Below, one piece after another: positions 1-7,929 of a stretch of DNA of 19,751 nucleotides. The translations under genes and the position numbers were made by a program. The stretch comes from SIG636 sp045537905 (GTDB lineage: Bacteria; Bacillota; Clostridia; Oscillospirales; CAG-382), in the NCBI GenBank assembly GCA_045537905.1, contig JAZSQJ010000061.1:1-19751 (forward strand), written 5' to 3'. The notes beneath the pieces were generated by a model. The model had not been told where the DNA came from. It did no database searches and saw only the letters and a program-made list of their open reading frames with translations. Each line of letters begins with the position of its first letter. The first letter of the stretch is position 1.

Positions 1-33
1 TTTTCTGCATTATATTTGTTTTTTCGTTCAAAA

Positions 34-78
34 CGAACCTCGGCTCGCAGTACTAAGTACAGTTTTCGCCTCGGTTCG
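34..78. repeat. Imperfect nested inverted repeat at the left edge
   Basis: A 6-bp outer arm (CGAACC at 34-39 and GGTTCG at 73-78) encloses a short inner arm (GTAC at 50-53 and 57-60 around TAA). It lies downstream of the minus-strand lipoprotein gene. There is no T-tract, so it is not a typical intrinsic terminator, and its function is unknown. Confidence 0.4.
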
Positions 79-108
79 TCTTGTCTGCACTCTTTCTCAG
101 CACTCTGC

Positions 109-139
109 CAGCTTGATGACAAGGTTTGTCATCAAGCTG
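109..139. repeat. Perfect 14-bp hairpin, 3-base loop
   Basis: Arms at 109-122 and 126-139 are fully complementary around a GGT loop. A second perfect hairpin follows directly. It lies about 40 bases downstream of the minus-strand lipoprotein stop codon. No T-run follows it on either strand, so it could be a transcript-end stabiliser, a weak terminator or a dispersed palindromic repeat. Confidence 0.7.
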
Positions 140-167
140 ACCTCGTAAGCTAATCAGCTTACGAGGT
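140..167. repeat. Perfect 12-bp hairpin, 4-base loop, abutting the previous hairpin
   Basis: Arms at 140-151 and 156-167 pair perfectly around AATC. The hairpin starts one base after the preceding hairpin ends and lies about 10 bases beyond the stop of the minus-strand lipoprotein gene. That placement suits a transcript 3' end. Neither strand has the U-tract of a standard intrinsic terminator. Confidence 0.7.
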
Positions 168-176
168 GTATTTGTT

Positions 177-1292
177 TTATCTCATTCTTTCGGGGTTGGT
201 ATAGTTGCCGTTTAGCTTATCTGCCGCATATCCGTAGAGGATGTCACGCCACATATGATAGTGCTTGATGTGGGGGTGGCAGTAGTTATCCATAGCAAGG
301 CTCTTGTCAAGATAACCGTACTCGTCAGCAAAGCAGTTGCTTACGTCAATGTAGTCAAGACCAAGGCTGTTGCAGTACTCCAGCACAAACTGGTTGTAGT
401 CACGCTGACGGAAACAGGTGCGGAAATCGTTCTTGCTGGGTTGATAGCTCTCGCCCGCTTTGGTAAAGTAGCCGGAGCTGAGAAGTATAATCTCAATGTC
501 GGGGTTTGCCGCCCTTATCTTGGCAATAATCTTGTCGAGACAGTTCTTGATGTTCTTGGTGGTAACACAGCCAAAATCGTTAAGACCAAAGCCTATAAAC
601 ACCTTTTTTGCACCTGTAAGGGTAACCATATCCCAAATAGTTCTCTGGGCACCCTGATAAACAGGATGGAGAGACTTGCTGGAAATTGCGCTTAAACAGT
701 TGTTAAAGCCGTAGCAAGCCCCGGTATGGAACACCATCTCGTTAAAAATATCCTTCTCATACATAGACTTGTAAAGCTTAAGACCGTTGGCAACCGAGTC
801 ACCCACAAACAAGGCGTCGTCAAAATAATCGTCAAGCTGTTCAGCGGTATAGCCGTGATAGTCCGTATCCTGCTGACCCTTAAGGTCGTTTATCCAACCG
901 CTGTTAGGATTGGAGGGCTCTATGGAAATATCGGGGGAGCTTATATCGGGAACACTGCTGTCAGGCGCACTGCTGCCGGGGGCGCTGCTGTCAGCAACGC
1001 TGCTGTCGGGAACGCTGCTGTCGGGCTTACTGCTCGTGTCCTCAGAGCTTTCCTCAGAGGAGGGTGCACTTTCCTCGCTGCTTTCGGCAGAGTCCGCATA
1101 GGAGTTCTCACTGCTGTTTACGCTGTCCTCGGAGGAGGAGCTGTGGGCAGGACTGTCCGTAGGATAGGAAAAAATAATACTGTTGCCGCTGTCGTCTGCA
1201 GAGGAGCTAGCGGTATTGTTGTTATCACCTGCTGTGCAAGCAGAGATTAAAACCGTGGTAAGAACTAATAAAATACATAAAAAACGCTTCAT
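177..1292 (-). CDS. Secreted lipoprotein, GDSL/SGNH-type hydrolase domain
   Basis: This is a surface-anchored lipoprotein of 371 residues when started at the ATG at 1292, which has GGAGG nine bases upstream. An ATG three codons earlier overlaps that ribosome site and is less likely. A signal peptide ends in a lipobox (LISAC, lipidated Cys 19). A low-complexity Ser/Asp/Glu/Pro linker runs to about residue 130. The rest resembles an SGNH hydrolase: a GDS nucleophile block (VGDSVANG, Ser near 166), a GLND block near 236-239, and an acid-His region near 335-339 (DNYCHP) that departs slightly from the usual DxxH spacing. These enzymes are esterases or acylhydrolases; the substrate here cannot be told. 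The 112-residue gene lies 19 bases upstream and is probably co-transcribed. The domain is fairly secure, the substrate unknown. Confidence 0.8.
   Translation of the reverse strand: MKRFLCILLVLTTVLISACTAGDNNNTASSSADDSGNSIIFSYPTDSPAHSSSSEDSVNSSENSYADSAESSEESAPSSEESSEDTSSKPDSSVPDSSVADSSAPGSSAPDSSVPDISSPDISIEPSNPNSGWINDLKGQQDTDYHGYTAEQLDDYFDDALFVGDSVANGLKLYKSMYEKDIFNEMVFHTGACYGFNNCLSAISSKSLHPVYQGAQRTIWDMVTLTGAKKVFIGFGLNDFGCVTTKNIKNCLDKIIAKIRAANPDIEIILLSSGYFTKAGESYQPSKNDFRTCFRQRDYNQFVLEYCNSLGLDYIDVSNCFADEYGYLDKSLAMDNYCHPHIKHYHMWRDILYGYAADKLNGNYTNPERMR
954..1028. repeat. 15-bp tandem repeats encoding the Ser-rich linker
   Basis: Five consecutive 15-bp units built on GCTGCTGTCGGGAAC and near variants encode the D-S-S-[VA]-[PA] pentapeptides of the lipoprotein linker. 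In-frame units allow linker length to change by slippage without frameshift. The repeat lies wholly inside the lipoprotein gene. Confidence 0.7.
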
Positions 1293-1311
1293 ACTAAACA
1301 TCCTCCCATAA

Positions 1312-1650
1312 TTATCTATGGTAAATATAATATGCTAAAACGGTACGCTCACGCCCCTGGGTCTGGTCAAAGCCCGTTATGGTAACGCCCTGCAGGCTTA
1401 AAAACTCCCAAGCGGACATAGTATCAATAGCGGTGCGAAACTTTTCCGTGCCGTCGGCAATAACTACAAGGTCGTCACCCACAACGCTTATAAATCCGTC
1501 ACGGCCGATAATACGCTCATCATTGTCTTCACGCTCTAATACGTAGCGTATGTGTTTTTCGTTAAGTTTATCCGCCATCCAACGCTTAAACTGAACACTG
1601 TTCGTGTTCTTTGGAGGCTTATCTTTTCTGAAATTGGTAAACAGTCCCAT
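1312..1650 (-). CDS. Unknown conserved-looking 112-residue protein
   Basis: I do not recognise the family. The ATG is preceded by AAGGTG at a good distance. The protein has no signal peptide or membrane segment. It starts with a basic, polar stretch and continues as alternating charged and hydrophobic segments, suggesting a small soluble alpha/beta domain (for example ISVVGDDLVVIADG near the middle). It lies between the penicillin-recognising hydrolase (58 bases upstream, separated by a hairpin) and the SGNH lipoprotein (19 bases downstream), so it is probably transcribed with the lipoprotein. Base composition matches its neighbours. No function is proposed. Confidence 0.7.
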   Translation of the reverse strand: MGLFTNFRKDKPPKNTNSVQFKRWMADKLNEKHIRYVLEREDNDERIIGRDGFISVVGDDLVVIADGTEKFRTAIDTMSAWEFLSLQGVTITGFDQTQGRERTVLAYYIYHR

Positions 1651-1670
1651 ATAATCACCTTAAAAAGCAC

Positions 1671-1702
1671 GTGGCTGTAAAAACACAGTTTTTTACAGCC
1701 AC
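1671..1702 (-). terminator. Probable intrinsic terminator or attenuator after the serine hydrolase gene
   Basis: A 13-bp perfect stem (1671-1683 with 1690-1702) and 6-base loop lie seven bases beyond the hydrolase stop codon. On the minus strand the stem is followed by GTGC and then five Ts, so the U-tract is slightly displaced. Some read-through into the 112-residue gene is possible, because no clear separate promoter is seen for that gene. Confidence 0.65.
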
Positions 1703-1708
1703 TGTATA

Positions 1709-2971
1709 TTATGGATTAATTAGCTTGTGTATCTCTCTGACAACAGGGGCTAAATATGCTTGATTGTCACTGGTGTAGTTAGTAGGGTTATGGGTATAAA
1801 CAGCTATTATGTAGGGGTTGGCAGAGTGTACAACGCCTGCATCGTGGAAGTAGTAGCTGGTACTGCCGCTCTTGTGAGCAACTGCATACTCGTTATTAAG
1901 CGCCTTTTTGATACAGGGGTGGGTTGCATTAAGGAAAACGTTGTAAAGCTGACTGCCGTTTGCACCGGTCTTGGAATAGTTGTAGATCTCCGCCCACCAA
2001 AGTGCCGCATCTACAGGAGAAACCTGAGGCCAGTTTGTTTTAGCAAAGCTGTTGTAATTGGGACAACCAAGCTTTTTGGCGTAGGCAGAAAGACCTGCCT
2101 TATCAATATAACGCTGAAGCATTGTATAAGCTATATTGTCGCTGTATCTGATAGAATAGTCCGCTACCTGACGAAGGGTGTAAACAGAGCCTATCTTGCT
2201 GGTCTTGATAATGCCGGAGCCGGGATAGTAGTCGGCAGAAGTATAGGTAAGCACGCTGTTAAGGTTGTAAATCCCTGCGTCTGCCTGCTTAAAGGCGTAA
2301 AGGGAAGCCAGAGCCTTGTAAGAGGAAGCGCAGTTATATAAACCGTTAGCGTTATAAGCGATAGAAGCACCGTCAGAAAGTCTGATGGCGATAAAGGAGC
2401 ATTTGTTATAGCCTTTATTGATAGCCGCCATCAGTGCGGCAGTGTTTGTAGAAATATCGTTTTTTGAAGATTGGAAAATATCCAGACCGCTTGTGTAGGT
2501 ACGACCGGCTATAACAGATGCCAGATTAGAAAGAGCGTTGTTTGGGGTGCTGGGTGTGGTAGGTACTGTAGGCTTGGTACTTTGGTTAGGGGGAGTAGGG
2601 TTAGTGGTTGTACTGCCGCCCTGATTAGAAGAACCGCCTGTGTTAGGCTTGGAGGGGGTAGTATCGGGAAGAGGGGATACTACGGGCTTGGTAGCAACGG
2701 AGCCTACACCGCCAAAGGGGAACTTTGCATTACCGTCACTGCCGTCGTAATCAACGCTGGGCTCAGTGTGGGAGCCGCCGATGTTGTTGGAGGGCATATC
2801 CATAATAACGGTATTTTCGTCGGGCACAGCGGGAGCAGTGGTCGGAAAGCTGTCAAGCTCTGCAGTAATCTCACCGCCGTTGAAAAGACTGCTTACTGCC
2901 CAGGTCATTGCAGCAAGCGTAATGGCCGCAAGGAGAACGGAGCAACAAGCCTTCTTCAAAAATGAATTCAT
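1709..2971 (-). CDS. Membrane-anchored penicillin-recognising serine hydrolase (class A beta-lactamase-like fold)
   Basis: The 420-residue protein has an N-terminal hydrophobic anchor (about residues 8-30). A Pro/Thr/Ser/Gly-rich spacer runs to about residue 145, and a beta-lactamase2-type domain follows. The three active-site motifs are visible: SxxK at 216-219 (SSYK), SDN at 277-279, and KSG at 367-369 in place of KTG. The segment between SDN and KSG, where class A beta-lactamases carry the deacylating Glu of the omega loop (ExxxN), has no such motif (NSFAKTNWPQVSPVD). That favours a peptidoglycan-directed peptidase or penicillin-binding role over efficient beta-lactamase activity. AGGAG lies six bases before the ATG, and a consensus promoter lies upstream. 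The fold is well supported, the activity is inferred. Confidence 0.85.
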   Translation of the reverse strand: MNSFLKKACCSVLLAAITLAAMTWAVSSLFNGGEITAELDSFPTTAPAVPDENTVIMDMPSNNIGGSHTEPSVDYDGSDGNAKFPFGGVGSVATKPVVSPLPDTTPSKPNTGGSSNQGGSTTTNPTPPNQSTKPTVPTTPSTPNNALSNLASVIAGRTYTSGLDIFQSSKNDISTNTAALMAAINKGYNKCSFIAIRLSDGASIAYNANGLYNCASSYKALASLYAFKQADAGIYNLNSVLTYTSADYYPGSGIIKTSKIGSVYTLRQVADYSIRYSDNIAYTMLQRYIDKAGLSAYAKKLGCPNYNSFAKTNWPQVSPVDAALWWAEIYNYSKTGANGSQLYNVFLNATHPCIKKALNNEYAVAHKSGSTSYYFHDAGVVHSANPYIIAVYTHNPTNYTSDNQAYLAPVVREIHKLINP

Positions 2972-2993
2972 AAAAATCTCCTAAAAATTAAAA

Positions 2994-3026
2994 AGCATAA
3001 TGCTGTGTAATAAGCAAAATTACACA
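2994..3026. repeat. Two inverted repeats in the serine hydrolase leader
   Basis: AGCAT-A-ATGCT (2994-3004) is followed, sharing one base, by TGTGTAAT-AAGCAAA-ATTACACA (3004-3026), an exact 8-bp inverted repeat. Both lie in the minus-strand 5' untranslated region between promoter and ribosome site. They could be an operator for a dimeric repressor or an RNA hairpin. Confidence 0.5.
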
Positions 3027-3059
3027 ATTTTACATTTTATACAAAACATACACACTAGA

Positions 3060-3088
3060 ATTGTAACACATTACTAGACTTTTGTCAA
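3060..3088 (-). promoter_or_regulatory. Sigma-A-type promoter of the serine hydrolase gene
   Basis: On the minus strand, TTGACA (3083-3088), a 17-base spacer and TACAAT (3060-3065) form a near-consensus promoter. It points at the hydrolase gene with a leader of about 80 bases and stands back to back with the murQ promoter. Confidence 0.75.
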
Positions 3089-3104
3089 GACTTTTTGAAA
3101 TCTG

Positions 3105-3134
3105 TTGACAAAGGGCGGTGTTTGGTGGTAAAAT
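3105..3134 (+). promoter_or_regulatory. Sigma-A-type promoter of murQ
   Basis: TTGACA (3105-3110), an 18-base spacer and TAAAAT (3129-3134) lie about 28 bases before the murQ start codon. The spacing is one base longer than optimal. Confidence 0.65.
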
Positions 3135-3162
3135 TCAGTGAGAATTTGTATGGAGGATTACT

Positions 3163-3981
3163 ATGAATTACGATAGCTTAAAGACCGAACAGATAAACGA
3201 GCGTAGCTTGCATATAGACGAGATGAGCACCTTGGATATGGTGCGTCTTATCAACGACGAGGACAAAAAGGTAGCCTATGCCGTAGAGGAAGCGGCAGAG
3301 GCTATGGCAAAGGCTATAGACCTTACGGCAGAGCGTCTTAAAAACGGCGGTAAGCTGTTTTACGTAGGTGCAGGCACCTCGGGCAGACTTGGCGTGCTGG
3401 ACGCTTCTGAGTGTCCTCCTACCTACGGTACACCCTATGAGCTTGTACAGGGCGTTATCGCAGGAGGCAGAGACGCTGCCTTCCGTGCCGCAGAGGGTGC
3501 AGAGGACAGCGGTGAGGCTATGGTTGCCCAGCTTAAGGAGCTTGGCTTTTGCGGCAAGGACGTTTGCGTTGGTATTTCTGCCAGCGGCAGTGCTCCCTGC
3601 GTTCACGGCGCTCTGGAATATGCACGCTTTCTTGGTGCGGCTACCGTTTCCGTACAGTGCAACAAAAACAGCCCCGCTATACCCTTGTCCGACGTTTCCA
3701 TTGTTGCCGAGGTAGGCCCTGAGGTAATTAATGGCAGTACCAGAATGAAGGCAGGCACAGCAACCAAGCTTATACTTAATACGTTATCAACGGGCGTTAT
3801 GGTTCGCTTAGGCAGGGTAAAGGGTAACCAGATGGTATATATGCGTCCCACCAACAAAAAGCTTGCCGATAGGGCGGTACGCATAATTATGACCCAAACC
3901 GGCAAGACCTATGATGAATGTAAAGCCGCACTTGACGCCGCCGATGGCGACATAAATGCGGCAGTAAACGCTCTTAAATAA
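3163..3981 (+). CDS. murQ: N-acetylmuramic acid 6-phosphate etherase, C-terminally short
   Basis: MurQ cleaves the lactyl ether of N-acetylmuramic acid 6-phosphate to GlcNAc-6-phosphate and D-lactate in the cytosol, during peptidoglycan recycling or MurNAc use. The SIS-domain signature is strong (VGAGTSGRLGVLDASECPP at 68-86). Glu83 and Glu114 fall at the positions proposed as catalytic in E. coli MurQ. ATG has GGAGG seven bases upstream. The protein is 272 residues against about 296-304 for the family. It stops after AAVNALK, so the usual last 25 or so residues are absent. Its 3' end overlaps hemW by 8 bases tail to tail. No murR, PTS or anhydro-MurNAc kinase gene is next to it. The identity is secure; whether the short form is fully active is open. 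Confidence 0.93.
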   Translation: MNYDSLKTEQINERSLHIDEMSTLDMVRLINDEDKKVAYAVEEAAEAMAKAIDLTAERLKNGGKLFYVGAGTSGRLGVLDASECPPTYGTPYELVQGVIAGGRDAAFRAAEGAEDSGEAMVAQLKELGFCGKDVCVGISASGSAPCVHGALEYARFLGAATVSVQCNKNSPAIPLSDVSIVAEVGPEVINGSTRMKAGTATKLILNTLSTGVMVRLGRVKGNQMVYMRPTNKKLADRAVRIIMTQTGKTYDECKAALDAADGDINAAVNALK

Positions 3982-5068
3982 ACATTGCTATTATAGCATT
4001 TGAAACACGGAAGCCTTTTTCGGTAAGAGACAGCACTCCGTCTTTATAATTTACAAGTCCTGTGTCAATAAGCTGCTTTGGCACGGGGCTTTTTATTTTT
4101 ATACCCTTGGCCAAGCGCAGTCCCAGCATTATACGCTCCTCTTCCAGCTCAGCCTCGGTCAGTACTGGGGCGGCATCAAACTCCGTTGGTGCAGTAGCGG
4201 TGCCGTATGCGTTTTTGATGAAGGCGTTTACATCCTGCTTCGTCTCAAAACGGCGTCCCTTGTAAAAAGAGTGGGCACCTGCCCCAAAGCCAAAGTAGGG
4301 CACGCCCTCCCAATAACCGCTGTTGTGCCTTGCGTGGCAGCCCTCTTTTGCAAAGTTGGATATCTCGTAGTGCCGATATCCCCTGCTTGCCAAGGTGTCA
4401 CATATCAGCTTGTACTGGATTTCCTCCTCGTCCTCGTCCGGGAAAGTAAACGTATCCTTCTTATAAAACAAGGGTGTGTTTTCCTCTATGCTGAGGCTGT
4501 AAAGGGAGATATGCTCAGGCTCAAGGTGGCAAAGCCTCTCAACGCTGTAAGCCAAATCCTCCAAAGTTTCATTTGGCAGACCAAATATAAGGTCGGCGCT
4601 TATGTTGGTAAATCCAACGCTTCTTGCCGTTTCAAAACAGTTTATAAAATCCGTCGCACTGTGGGCCCTGTTAAGCAGCTTAAGGGTCCTTTCGTTAAAG
4701 CTCTGAGCACCGATAGACAGCCTGTTAAAGCCTGCGTCCTTCAAAAGGGAAAGCCCCTGCCTGTCCACAGTGCAGGGGTTTACCTCTACAGTTACCTCAG
4801 CATTATCCGCAAGAGTGAATCTGCTTTTTACGGCAGCCATCACCCTTGCAATGTTCTCGCATCCCAAAACGCTGGGAGTGCCTCCGCCAAAGTAAACCGA
4901 GCTTACAAGATAGCCTTCACTATCCTCAAAGCCCTCGGTTTGCCTTATAAGTGCCTCAGTATATTCCGCTTTTATACCGTCCTCAGCCATAGGAAGGGAA
5001 TAGAAGGCACAGTATGCGCATTTGGAAACACAAAAAGGGATGTGGTAATAAAGCATTAAGTTTTGCAT
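3974..5068 (-). CDS. hemW: HemW-type radical SAM protein (heme chaperone)
   Basis: The protein has 364 residues and starts two bases after the lepA stop codon. The radical SAM cluster motif CxxxCxxC is at Cys13, Cys17 and Cys20, followed by Ala-Phe. It lacks the fourth cysteine of true HemN (CxxxCxxCxC), so this is HemW and not coproporphyrinogen dehydrogenase. A GGGTPS SAM-binding block follows. The family motif HNxxYW appears as HNSGYW in the second half, just before GFGAGAHSF. HemW is a heme-binding chaperone thought to deliver heme to respiratory proteins, although it is also common in anaerobes. The pairing lepA-hemW is widespread in Firmicutes. The C-terminus looks complete, so it is murQ, not hemW, that is shortened at their overlap. 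Confidence 0.93.
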   Translation of the reverse strand: MQNLMLYYHIPFCVSKCAYCAFYSLPMAEDGIKAEYTEALIRQTEGFEDSEGYLVSSVYFGGGTPSVLGCENIARVMAAVKSRFTLADNAEVTVEVNPCTVDRQGLSLLKDAGFNRLSIGAQSFNERTLKLLNRAHSATDFINCFETARSVGFTNISADLIFGLPNETLEDLAYSVERLCHLEPEHISLYSLSIEENTPLFYKKDTFTFPDEDEEEIQYKLICDTLASRGYRHYEISNFAKEGCHARHNSGYWEGVPYFGFGAGAHSFYKGRRFETKQDVNAFIKNAYGTATAPTEFDAAPVLTEAELEEERIMLGLRLAKGIKIKSPVPKQLIDTGLVNYKDGVLSLTEKGFRVSNAIIAMFI

Positions 5069-5070
5069 AG

Positions 5071-6876
5071 TTACTCGTCCAGCTTAAGCACAGCCATAAA
5101 CGCATCCTTGGAAAGCTCCACACTGCCAAGAGAACGCATCTTCTTTTTACCTTCCTTCTGTTTTTCAAGCAGCTTCTTCTTACGGGTAATATCACCGCCG
5201 TAGCACTTGGCAAGTACGTCCTTACGCAAGGCTCTTACGGTCTCTCTGGCGATGATCTTACCGCCTACAGCCGCCTGTACGGGTATCTCAAAGAGCTGTC
5301 TGGGAATGTTTTCCTTAAGCTTTTCAACAATACGTCTTGCCCTGGCATAGGATTTATCGGTATGCACTATAAAGGAAAGGGCGTCAACGTTCTCACCGTT
5401 AAGCAAAAAGTCCAGCTTAATCAACTTGGAGGGCTTGTAGCCTGCGTGCTCATAGTCCAGGGAAGCGTAACCCTTGGTCTTGGACTTAAGGGCATCAAAA
5501 AAGTCGTAAATAATCTCGTTAAGGGGCAGTACGTAGTGAAGCTCAGCACGCTCGCCTGCCACGTACTTCATATCAATAAACACTCCTCGTCTGTCCTGGC
5601 ACAGCTCCATAATGCTGCCCACGTAGGCTGTGGGAGTGATAATGGTAGCATTAACGATAGGCTCCGCCGCTTCCTCTATCTCGTCGGGAGAGGGGTAGTT
5701 AGTTGGGTTATCTATATATCTTACCTCACCCTTTTTGTCGGTTATCTTATAAATAACGCTGGGTGCGGTGGTAATAAGGTCCAGGTTAAACTCTCTCTCC
5801 AACCTCTCCTGGATAATCTCCATATGAAGCAGACCCAGAAAACCGCAACGGAAGCCGAAGCCGAGGGCGGCAGAGGTCTCAGGCTCGAAGGCAAAGGCGC
5901 TGTCATTAAGACGAAGCTTGTCCAAAGCGTCCTTCAGGTCCCCGTACTTTGCGCCGTCGGAGGGGTAAATACCGCTGTAAACCATGGGCAATACCTTCTT
6001 AAAGCCGGGTAGCGCCTCGGCAGCGGGAGACTCTGCCAAGGTAACGGTGTCACCAACCTCGGTATCTGCGATGTTTTTGATGCTGGCGGTCAGATAACCA
6101 ACCTCACCCGCAGACAAAAATCCCTTGGGATTAAAACCAAAGGTAGACAGGGTGCCAACCTCAACAAGCTCAAACTCAGCACCGGTGTGCATCATTCTTA
6201 CCTTGTCGCCAACCTTAACGGTGCCGTCCTTAACACGGATATAAACTATAACGCCCTTGTAGGAATCATAGCAGGAGTCGAATATCAAAGCCTTAAGAGG
6301 AGCCTTTGCATCACCGGAAGGAGCAGGGATGGCCTTAACAATCTGCTCCAGTACATCCTTGATGTTAATGCCCATCTTAGCGGATATTTCGGGTGCCTCG
6401 TCGGCGGGTATACCGATAATCTCCTCAATCTCGTCCTTAGTGCCCTGAATATTTGCACTTGGCAGGTCTGTTTTGTTTATAACGGGCAGTATTTCAAGGT
6501 CGTTATCAACGGCAAGATAAGCGTTAGCAAGGGTCTGTGCCTGTATACCCTGGGTAGCGTCAACCACCAGCAAAGCGCCCTCGCAGGACTGCAAAGAGCG
6601 TGAAACCTCGTAGTTAAAGTCCACGTGACCGGGGGTGTCGATAAGGTTAAGGTCGTATATCTCGCCGTCATCAGCCTTGTATTTGAAATTAACGGCACGG
6701 GCCTTAATGGTAATACCACGCTCACGCTCAAGCTCCATATTGTCAAGCATACGGTCAACCGCCTCACGCTTGGAAACAGCCTCGGTATACTCCAGCAGTC
6801 TGTCAGCAAGGGTAGACTTGCCGTGGTCAATATGGGCAATTATAGAAAAGTTGCGGATTTTAGAAATATCTGTCAT
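5071..6876 (-). CDS. lepA: Elongation factor 4 (ribosomal back-translocase LepA)
   Basis: LepA is a ribosome-bound translational GTPase that acts under stress or in ribosome biogenesis. The GTPase blocks are in order near the N-terminus: AHIDHGKST (G1), DTPGHVDF (G3), NKTDLP (G4) and SAKMG (G5). EF-G-like domains follow, then the LepA-specific C-terminal domain ending in a basic KKKLLEKQKEGKKK stretch. I chose the ATG at 6876 (601 residues), which has AGGTG six bases upstream. A GTG three codons earlier (6885) is in frame but lies inside that ribosome site. It sits 18 bases after galE and two bases before hemW, so the three are likely co-transcribed. Confidence 0.96.
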   Translation of the reverse strand: MTDISKIRNFSIIAHIDHGKSTLADRLLEYTEAVSKREAVDRMLDNMELERERGITIKARAVNFKYKADDGEIYDLNLIDTPGHVDFNYEVSRSLQSCEGALLVVDATQGIQAQTLANAYLAVDNDLEILPVINKTDLPSANIQGTKDEIEEIIGIPADEAPEISAKMGINIKDVLEQIVKAIPAPSGDAKAPLKALIFDSCYDSYKGVIVYIRVKDGTVKVGDKVRMMHTGAEFELVEVGTLSTFGFNPKGFLSAGEVGYLTASIKNIADTEVGDTVTLAESPAAEALPGFKKVLPMVYSGIYPSDGAKYGDLKDALDKLRLNDSAFAFEPETSAALGFGFRCGFLGLLHMEIIQERLEREFNLDLITTAPSVIYKITDKKGEVRYIDNPTNYPSPDEIEEAAEPIVNATIITPTAYVGSIMELCQDRRGVFIDMKYVAGERAELHYVLPLNEIIYDFFDALKSKTKGYASLDYEHAGYKPSKLIKLDFLLNGENVDALSFIVHTDKSYARARRIVEKLKENIPRQLFEIPVQAAVGGKIIARETVRALRKDVLAKCYGGDITRKKKLLEKQKEGKKKMRSLGSVELSKDAFMAVLKLDE

Positions 6877-6894
6877 ATGCTTCACCTAAACGAT

Positions 6895-7887
6895 TTATTT
6901 GTCCTTAACAAAGCTCCAGCTGCTGCGGCACATATCCTCAAGATTCCGTTTTGCCACCCAGCCAAGCTCCTTATTAGCTTTGCTTGGGTCGGAAAGAAGG
7001 ATGGGAACGTCACCTGCGCGGCGGGGACAAAGGACGTAGGGCACCTCAACCTGATTAACTCTGGCAAAGGTGTGTATCAGGTCATAAACGCTGTAGCCTG
7101 TACCCGTGCCCAGATTGTATACGTAAACGCCCTTGCCGTTCATTATCTTTTCTATAGCCGCAATGTGTCCCTCTGCAAGGTCGCACACGTGGATGTAGTC
7201 TCTTATACCTGTGCCGTCGGGGGTGGGGTAGTCGTCACCGAAGACGGTAAGCGCCTTCATTATACCCTTAGCCGTCTGGCAAATACGGGGCATAAGATTG
7301 TTGGGAATGCCGTTGGGGTTTTCACCTATAAGACCGCTTTCGTGGGCACCGATAGGGTTAAAGTAGCGAAGTAAAGCAGCAGAAAACTCCGGGTCTGCCA
7401 CGCAAACGTCTCTGATTATACCTTCAATAAACAGCTTTGTACGGGCATAAGCGTTGGTAGCACTGTTGGGCAAATCCTCAGTAAGGGGTATAGTATCAGG
7501 CTCACCGTAAACGGTAGCGGTAGAGGAAAAGGCAATACGCTTAACACCGTATTCCTGCATAAGCTGCAGCAGATTTACGGTGCCGCTTACGTTGTTGTGG
7601 TAATACATAAGGGGCTTAGCTACGGATTCACCCACAGCCTTAAGACCCGCAAAGTGGATAACCGCATCAATCTTGTTTTCTTCAAAAACAACACGCATAC
7701 TTTCCACGTCGTTAAGGTCGGCAGTATAAAATGGAAAATCCTTACCCGTTATTTTCTTTACAGCCTCCACGGCATCGGGAGAGCTGTTATAAAAGTTATC
7801 AAAACCAACGATATCATATCCGCCGCCGAGAAGAGCTACAGCGGTATGGGAGCCGATATATCCCGACATACCTGTTACAAGTATCAT
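6895..7887 (-). CDS. galE: UDP-glucose 4-epimerase
   Basis: GalE interconverts UDP-glucose and UDP-galactose (possibly also the N-acetyl forms) using bound NAD. It is an extended short-chain dehydrogenase: GMSGYIGSH (residues 6-14) is the Rossmann nucleotide loop, SSTATVYG carries the active-site Ser/Thr, and Tyr137/Lys141 (YARTK) form the YxxxK catalytic pair. The start used is the ATG at 7887 (330 residues), with AAAGGA eight bases upstream. An in-frame ATG ten codons earlier would add a non-homologous tail. It leads a galE-lepA-hemW cluster. No convincing promoter was found in the 100 bases upstream, which contain the secF terminator, so read-through from secDF may contribute. Confidence 0.95.
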   Translation of the reverse strand: MILVTGMSGYIGSHTAVALLGGGYDIVGFDNFYNSSPDAVEAVKKITGKDFPFYTADLNDVESMRVVFEENKIDAVIHFAGLKAVGESVAKPLMYYHNNVSGTVNLLQLMQEYGVKRIAFSSTATVYGEPDTIPLTEDLPNSATNAYARTKLFIEGIIRDVCVADPEFSAALLRYFNPIGAHESGLIGENPNGIPNNLMPRICQTAKGIMKALTVFGDDYPTPDGTGIRDYIHVCDLAEGHIAAIEKIMNGKGVYVYNLGTGTGYSVYDLIHTFARVNQVEVPYVLCPRRAGDVPILLSDPSKANKELGWVAKRNLEDMCRSSWSFVKDK

Positions 7888-7929
7888 AGTATCATTCCTT
7901 TCACCAAAGGTACACAAAAATATTTACCA

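Noticed and set aside
255..1250. Several plus-strand open frames opposite the lipoprotein gene
   Set aside because: They lie antisense to a gene with signal peptide and catalytic motifs, have repetitive Val/Ala/Leu-rich content caused by the complementary Ser codons, and lack ribosome sites.
3974..5068. Annotation as oxygen-independent coproporphyrinogen oxidase (HemN)
   Set aside because: The fourth cysteine of the HemN motif is missing and HNxxYW of HemW is present.
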